A stretch of 64,000 bases of DNA from Xenopus tropicalis (Eukaryota; Chordata; Amphibia; Anura; Pipidae). The number at the start of each line of letters is the position of its first letter. The stretch's first letter is position 1. A program made the translations under genes and the position numbers. The stretch is taken from NCBI RefSeq assembly GCF_000004195.4, contig NC_030678.2, forward strand, positions 134,851,047 to 134,915,046, read 5' to 3'. Of this stretch, positions 43,405 to 64,000 are shown one piece after another. The notes under the pieces are model-generated. The model saw only the letters and a program-made list of their open reading frames with translations, searched no databases and had not been told where the DNA came from.

Positions 43405-43735
43405 GTACAGGTATGAGATTTGTTATCCAAAAAAAACATTATCCAGAAAGCTCGGAATTATGGAAAGGCTGTCTCCCATAGACTCCGTTATAAGCAAATA
43501 ATTCTAATTTTTAAAATTAATTTCCATTTCCTCTGTAAAAAGACAATTGCTTGTACTTGAAACCTGAATATACTGAATCCTTACTGGAGACAAAACAGTC
43601 CTATTGGGTTAATTTAATGTTTAAACAATTTTTTAGTAGCCCTAATGTATGGAGATTCAAAGATCTTATGGAAAGATCTCTTATCTGGAAACACCCAGGT
43701 CCCAAGCATTCTGGATAAAAGGACCAATATCTGTA
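43405..43735. repeat. MITE (TTATCC/GGATAA family)
   Basis: ACAGGTATGAGATTTGTTATCC at the left and TCTGGATAAAAGGACCAATA at the right, with AAAGACAATTGCTTGTACTT and CCTATTGGGTTAA blocks. Confidence 0.65.
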
Positions 43736-43737
43736 CC

Positions 43738-43804
43738 TGCCTAGCGCCCCCCACCGTTGCGCCCTAGGCAAGTGCTTCTTCTGCCTACCCCTAATTCCGG
43801 CCCT
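43738..43804 (-). mobile_element. hAT-like MITE fragment
   Basis: Reverse complement of the left end of the 15670 element, ending AATTCCGGCCCTG. Confidence 0.65.
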
Positions 43805-43992
43805 GATGTCAGGGTCTGTCAGGTCTAGCACCCCAGAATCTCTTCTTCTCCTCTGTGCTTCACCTTTAAGATGTTTGACAGTGATCTAGTGAACTTTGAC
43901 TTAATATCAGATATTCATCTACTTGCTCAAAACAAAAAAAAGAGATTGTGCGAGTTTGGTCTAACTCACACTGTAAGTGTAAGATGGGAGCC

Positions 43993-44302
43993 TTAAAGGG
44001 GACCTGTCACCTTAAGAAATAATTCCAGATTGTTTTCTATTGTGTTTGTCAAGCAAAATAAGGAGAGCAGCAACATCTAAGAAGTTCTAAATTGAAAGTA
44101 AAAGTAACCTTCTGCTCCACCTCTATGCCTAAGGCATAGAGGCGGGGCGGGCAATATATGATTGACATCTGGGATTTTTAAAATGCTTTTATAATGGGTT
44201 TGGATGTGTTAATAAAAAAAAATTGAGTTTGGGTTTCCTTTTTAATTTGAAATGGGATTTTATTATACAGTTTTTTATGCCTGGGTGACAGTCCCGCTTT
44301 AA
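43993..44302. mobile_element. T2-type MITE (GGGGACCTGTCACC family)
   Basis: TTAAAGGGGACCTGTCACC at the left, TGGGTGACAGTCCCGCTTTAA at the right, TTAA at both edges. Contains the perfect CTATGCCTAAGGCATAG palindrome near 44122. Second copy at 59284. Confidence 0.87.
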
Positions 44303-44616
44303 TGTGCCACATGAGCTCGCATATTTTGGCCACAATGTGGCAATACTATTTGGGGTATTTACACAGGCTAAATTTGAGATAATATCTAGCAGTAGCTACA
44401 TGTAGTGAACCACAATTCTTTCTTAAAAAGGTTGATCTATATTATCACGACATGCTCCAAAAAACATGTTAAGAATTTTGGGTCTTTGACCCACAGACTG
44501 GACATCTAGACAGTGGAAAAGAGGTCACTATCAATGGCTTATATTTTATATTACCAATTGAGAGTTAAAAACATGGACAGAAATAAGCATTTGCAATTTT
44601 GCAAAAGTACGGATTA

Positions 44617-44640
44617 CATATATATATATATATATATATA
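44617..44640. repeat. (AT)n microsatellite
   Basis: About 12 uninterrupted AT units. Confidence 0.9.
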
Positions 44641-45112
44641 AGCATACAATTAATATTGACATTTTGTTTTATCTGTGGCTGTTAGAATATTTTCTCGTAA
44701 CACTGAACGGTATAATTCAAATTATCATTAAAGAATAATACTGAAGCACACGTCTTGTGCCCAAGATTGGAGAAGAGAGGCATTGATTCCAGCTCTGAAG
44801 TTTCCATTCTTTTTGCTGAAAAGAACTGGATGGCCTAATTACTGAATGCTTCAGAGCAGATGACGCACCAACACTGCCAATGAAGTTTTTTTTTTACTGG
44901 CATATAAAATTCAACATCCTGTTATTAGAGAAAACTTGAAGGCTAAATAGATTTGGCTCCTACAATCACTACCATAATTTTGTGTTTTTTCATTTTTTTA
45001 ACATGCAATTAAAAATCAGTGAAATTAAAATAAAATGTCATAATTCATATGTTTGTAAAACAATAAGCATATATACTAAATTCCATTTCGTTCAGGAGGA
45101 CCTTATATTACA
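44641..45112. other. Intergenic sequence, no recognised feature
   Basis: AT-rich; nothing supported. Confidence 0.45.
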
Positions 45113-45900
45113 GTACAGGTATAGGATCCATCATCCAGAAAGCTTGAAACGAGCGAAAAGGCAAATTTTAATCAAATAATTCAAAGTTTTAAAAATGATT
45201 ACCTTTTTCTCTGTAATAATAAAACAATACCTTGTACTTGATCCCAGATATGATATCATTAATCTTTATTGGAGGCAAAACAATCCTATTGGGCTTAATT
45301 AATGTTTAAATGATTTTTAGTAGCCTTAGGGCTCTAAGGGCCAAACGATCGAATTAGCCTACACGTTCCCCGATATCGCCCACCCATAGGTGGGGATATC
45401 GGTGAAGATCTTCACATGTATGGGGACCTTTATGGGCTTATTTATCAGTGTTTGAGTTTTTGAATTCGAGTTTGTTTTTCTAAATTGAATAAATCTGCAT
45501 ATCGAATGGTCGCTTATTTAATAATAAGAAAGACTAAAAAAAGACTATAAAAAAACTTAAATATCTTGAAGTTTTCGAGTTTAAGAGCTCTAAAAACTCC
45601 AGAAGTGCTTGACTTTGCCTATGACAACTCCCATTGTCTTGTATAGAAACTCGCAAGCATTTAGATGGCAAATTTTAGCATTTGAGTTTTGTTTTTATAA
45701 AATGGAATAATAAATTCCAGACATTCAAGTTTTCAAACTATAACTCGAATTCCAGTTTTTTAAGTGCAAAAAAAACTCAAATTGAGAAAAAAAACAAAAA
45801 TTTGACCAGTGATAAATCATCCCCTTATGGCAATCCAAATTACAGAAAGATCCCTTATCTGGAAAACCCCAGGTCCCAGCATTCTGAATAGCAGGTCTAT
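45113..45900. repeat. MITE (TTATCC family) split by a second repeat
   Basis: ACAGGTATAGGATCCATCAT at the left; the interior matches 46032-46358 up to TTTTAGTAGCCTTA (about 45330) and resumes at CAATCCAAATTACAGAAAGA (about 45831). The 500-base filler holds a GTATGGGGACCTTTA element and an AT-rich GTGATAAATCATCCCC element. Confidence 0.6.
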
Positions 45901-46031
45901 ATATATATATATAAAAACGCCACTTACTCCAGTGTAGGCGTTAAAAGGAGGTAGACTGGACCAGCTGCAAATATGTAGCATACCATACAATTGGTTGAAC
46001 TTAGAAATTATTTCAGAATTATTACTGAGAT

Positions 46032-46358
46032 ACAGGTATGAGATCCATTATCCAGAAACCCATTATCCAGAAAGCCCTGAATTACAGAAAGCCTGTCTCC
46101 CATAGACTCCATTTTAATCAAATGATTCATAATTTTAAAACTGATTTCCTTTTTCTCTGTAGTAATAAAACAGTACCTTGTAATGGATCCCAACTAAGAT
46201 ATAATTAATCCTTATTGGATGCAAAACAATTCTGTTTAATTCATGTTTTATTGAGTTTTTTTAGTAGACTTAAGGTATGGAGATCCAAATTACGTTAAGA
46301 CCCCTTATCCGGAATACCCTTGGTCCAGTGCATTCTGGATAATGGGTCCTATACCTGT
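46032..46358. repeat. MITE (TTATCC/GGATAA family), complete
   Basis: ACAGGTATGAGATCCATTATCC at the left is inverted as GGATAATGGGTCCTATACCTGT at the right. This is the best-bounded copy of the family in the window. No clear target duplication. Confidence 0.75.
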
Positions 46359-47754
46359 TCTACTGATTCTGTAGTGTAACCCCTTGATATATGTTACCAT
46401 GTTATAATAAGTAAAATAGTGTATATGTGTTTTATTTAGTAAGTAGCTTCTTTAATAATGTTTTATATAACAGAGCTATAACAGCTTCCCCCAGCCCTAA
46501 GAATGCTGATAATTTGCTAAAAGAGTTTTGAGTCTCAGAAAAAAATCCATGCTAGTGTCTTGGGAAAGCAGTAGCTTGAGGAAGTGCTCTTATTTCTTGT
46601 TTCTCTGCAACAGTCATTCTATCCACTGATTATTTTAACATACACATCAAAAGGGGAAAACAAAATACTGTATCATTTTAGATTTTATTTTCAATTTATT
46701 GTCAATAAGAAATATTTAATAAACATATACTGAACATGCTTTATTGGACACCCTATACCTCCTGGGTTCAGCAGTCACATTGGTAGGGTTGCCATCTTTT
46801 CATGTTAGGAAGTCGTGGCAGGAGGTGGGGCAGATGAAGTTGGGGGGCTGGTGGGCAGGCTTATAAAATAAGTAGGATGCTACAGACCAGGGTTGGACAG
46901 TGGGTGCAGGGCCTACCAGTGCTGCCGCCCCACGCACTCCCCAAGGGGGCCCCCGCCATCCCACCTAACCCCCCCCAATGTCCTCCCCTAAGCATGTGTT
47001 AGTAAAATGCATCAGGAGAGGGACACTGGCGGCCAGGAAGCGTCGACAGGGATCGGGACCTGCCACACACTATTTATTGGGTCTGTGCTGGGCTATTTGG
47101 ACCTTTGTATACTTGAAATGCCAGGGCCTGGCCTAATTTCCATTCCAAACCTGTCTAGCATAGAAACATCTGAATTGGCCTGGGCTGCCCCCCTGACTTT
47201 AATGAGTACCACCTGACACTACTAGAACAGGCGGTTTATGCGAAAACCACTCTAATGGGATCTGACCGAGATCACTTGGTATGCACAAATAATGATGGTT
47301 TTGTGATCATAGGGAAATGAGGGACTTTTCAGTAAGAATCTGGGACTGTCTCACAAAAATATAGACAGTTGGGAGGTATAAAATTGTGTAAGTTACATAT
47401 ATTGTGCAATTTACATAACTTCCGCAAAAACTGTCCTGACTTGCCTACAAACTTACTTAACTTACCCAGAAGCTTACATAACTTGCTTATCAAGCAGTGA
47501 CAATGCAGAGAAGATTGGCAGGAGCAGGTGGGGCAAACTCCACAGACCACAAATAAATTATTATTATTAACTTGTAAATTTGTAAAACACCAACATATTC
47601 TGCAACTTTGAACAATAAATGGGCCAGTACATTAAACAGACAAAACAACCAATACAAGAGGTAAGGAGGGCCCCGCCCAAAAGTAAATTCCACAGGCCCA
47701 AATGAACTGACTTATTCGCACATGAATCAATTATTTTTAAAACTATTTATATGT
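46359..47754. other. Intergenic sequence with weak repeat pieces
   Basis: Near 47080-47200 a CAGGCCCAGACTGG-type hAT fragment (TACTTGAAATGCCAGGGCCT) is recognisable. A GTTGCCATCTTTTC/GTTGGGAGGTATAAA repeat surrounds 46790-47380. No gene. Confidence 0.4.
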
Positions 47755-47935
47755 ATGTATATCTTTATTTATAAAGCGCTACTTATGTACCCAGCGCTGT
47801 ACAGTAGAATACATTAATACAAACGGGGTTATTAAGATAATAATAGATAAATACAAAGTAAAACAATAAATACAAATAAATACAAGATACAGTTGCAATA
47901 AGTTAACAGTCACAGACACAAGAGGATTATATATG
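47755..47935 (-). mobile_element. L2-like LINE 3' tail
   Basis: Reverse complement of the tail at 28990-29170, including TTATTTATAAAGCGCTACTT and AATACAAACGGGGTTATTAA. Confidence 0.65.
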
Positions 47936-48700
47936 AACTATTTTTTATAAAGTAACACCAAATGTTTATATACTGTATATGAACTTTTCAGCAGTGGAAT
48001 GACTAGTTATTAGGCCCCACAGCAAGATCACTGGGTCTCTACACATATGCAATTTACGTAGCTTATGCAAAAACCTACGTTACAAATGTATGTGTCAAGC
48101 AATGGCAAAGCAAAAAGTTAAAACATAAAACTTGTACTTATTACATCACTTATGTGCAGATAAACCAGGTAAAAACGAGACTTAATGCTTATGTTATTAA
48201 TAATGAAGAAGAGACATAGGGAGGCTGGAGGAGTTCCTCCACAAAGAGAACAATACACCCTGCTATAGAGTTCATGTACAGAACAGCATACACTCATTCA
48301 CTTCCAAAAATTACTTCCAGATAGCATTGCTAACTTTTTTAGAAAAAATGCCAGCCTTTCTATATTTTCATTTTATTTCCGAATCAATATTCCTATTTTC
48401 ATTCCTAATAACATTAAAATGCAGATGGCCAGGTGGCAACTTTACTTCCAGGTCCCAGCATTAAAATACCAGCCAAGTGGCAACCCAACCTGGACCTCCC
48501 CTATCCACTGCAGTCTCTTAGTTTGAGATTACCATGGTACCAGAGGCTATCACTGTGGGCTCCAAGCCCCCATTTCCCCCCCCTGATACCATAGTGAGTG
48601 CCAAGAGACCCAGGCCATTCGCACAGACTCATTCTGCCTGCTATTAAGCCCATTCTGGCAGTGCAATACTGTCACAGACCGATCTCTTGTTGTTATTGTT
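47936..48700. other. Upstream flank of ITM2B
   Basis: No gene; an AT-rich MITE-like block (ATGCCAGCC ... GCCAGGTGGCAAC) around 48350-48480. Confidence 0.4.
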
Positions 48701-48874
48701 CCGTACGTCATTCCTTGGCCCCGCCCTCTCCCAGCACTGTCCTTCTCTGCGCTCCCCTCCTCCCACTGATCAGTTTCCGCGGTGATTCGCAGTCAGACCA
48801 TACACAAAGCGAAAGAGATTCGCCCAGTGTTTAGCTCCCCCACATTCTGCACCTCGGCGCGGCCCCAGGCAGAC
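48701..48874 (+). promoter_or_regulatory. ITM2B: ITM2B proximal promoter and 5' UTR
   Basis: CpG-containing, TATA-less sequence. CCCCGCCC (GC box) at 48719-48726 and a CRE-like TACGTCA near 48704, followed by C/T-rich sequence. Start site not determinable. Confidence 0.5.
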
Positions 48875-63782
<14,908 letters not shown>

Positions 63783-63954
63783 GTATTTTCAATGGATGTT
63801 TTAAGTACATATACTAATTTACAAAACTATTTCTTCACCTGCATTATTAATTCGGAGTGGATAGAATCCTGAACCAAATATGCAAATTAGCAAAATCCCA
63901 GTAAAAACTGCACTTCTTGTCACTTGGTTTAAGGTTCCTTGAATTTAAAGGAGA

Positions 63955-64000
63955 CATATCCTATGAAAATGATGAATGTACCAGGGAATTATACTCCTAT
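63955..64000. mobile_element. T2-type MITE, cut by the window end
   Basis: TTAAAGGAGACATATCCTAT, the left end of the family at 17508, in ITM2B intron 5. Confidence 0.6.

Noticed and set aside
48782..48874. Upstream in-frame extension of ITM2B exon 1
   Set aside because: It begins at a non-ATG codon, and MVKLSFNS matches the human start MVKVTFNS.

Overview
The window is vertebrate nuclear DNA and almost certainly comes from a clawed frog (Xenopus). Four multi-exon protein genes can be rebuilt exon by exon, with GT donors and AG acceptors at every junction. Their order and strands match the human 13q14 block: SUCLA2 (-), NUDT15 (+), MED4 (-), ITM2B (+). The frog assignment rests on the dense repeats. 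Many are short elements with TTAAAGGRR-type ends on TTAA targets, the T2-type MITEs known from Xenopus. Others are hAT and Harbinger-like MITEs, Tc1-like transposons, and CR1 and L2 LINE pieces. I cannot separate X. tropicalis from X. laevis by reading alone.

Layout. Positions 1-8370 hold the 5' part of SUCLA2 (exons 1 and 2, minus strand; the rest lies left of the window). Positions 8371-14338 are a divergent intergenic region carrying a Tc1-like transposon with an uninterrupted 340-residue transposase. NUDT15 occupies 14339-18431 in three exons. NUDT15 and MED4 converge across about 2.1 kb. MED4 occupies 20548-30127 in seven exons. Positions 30128-48874 are a repeat-dominated divergent region: a decayed Tc1 copy, a minisatellite-bearing element at 32.1-34.0 kb, a CR1 LINE split by a hAT element at 35.4-39.1 kb, and clusters of palindromic MITEs. 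ITM2B starts at 48875; five exons are present after an 11 kb first intron, and the last exon lies beyond the right edge.

The four genes do not form a pathway or operon. SUCLA2 is a mitochondrial TCA-cycle enzyme subunit, NUDT15 a nucleotide-pool sanitising hydrolase, MED4 a Mediator subunit, and ITM2B a BRICHOS membrane protein. Their shared order is conserved synteny.

The most interesting observations are these. The frog NUDT15 reading frame has cysteine at residue 139, the position of the human R139C variant linked to thiopurine sensitivity. A tandem array at 32.1-34.0 kb repeats a CCAAT box, in most units just after a GC-box-like motif. The intact Tc1 transposase sits in an element whose outer right end is in the wrong orientation. 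Eight hAT-like insertions keep perfect 8-bp target duplications that fall into two classes. T2 elements are stacked on shared TTAA sites. I found no convincing new multi-gene system.
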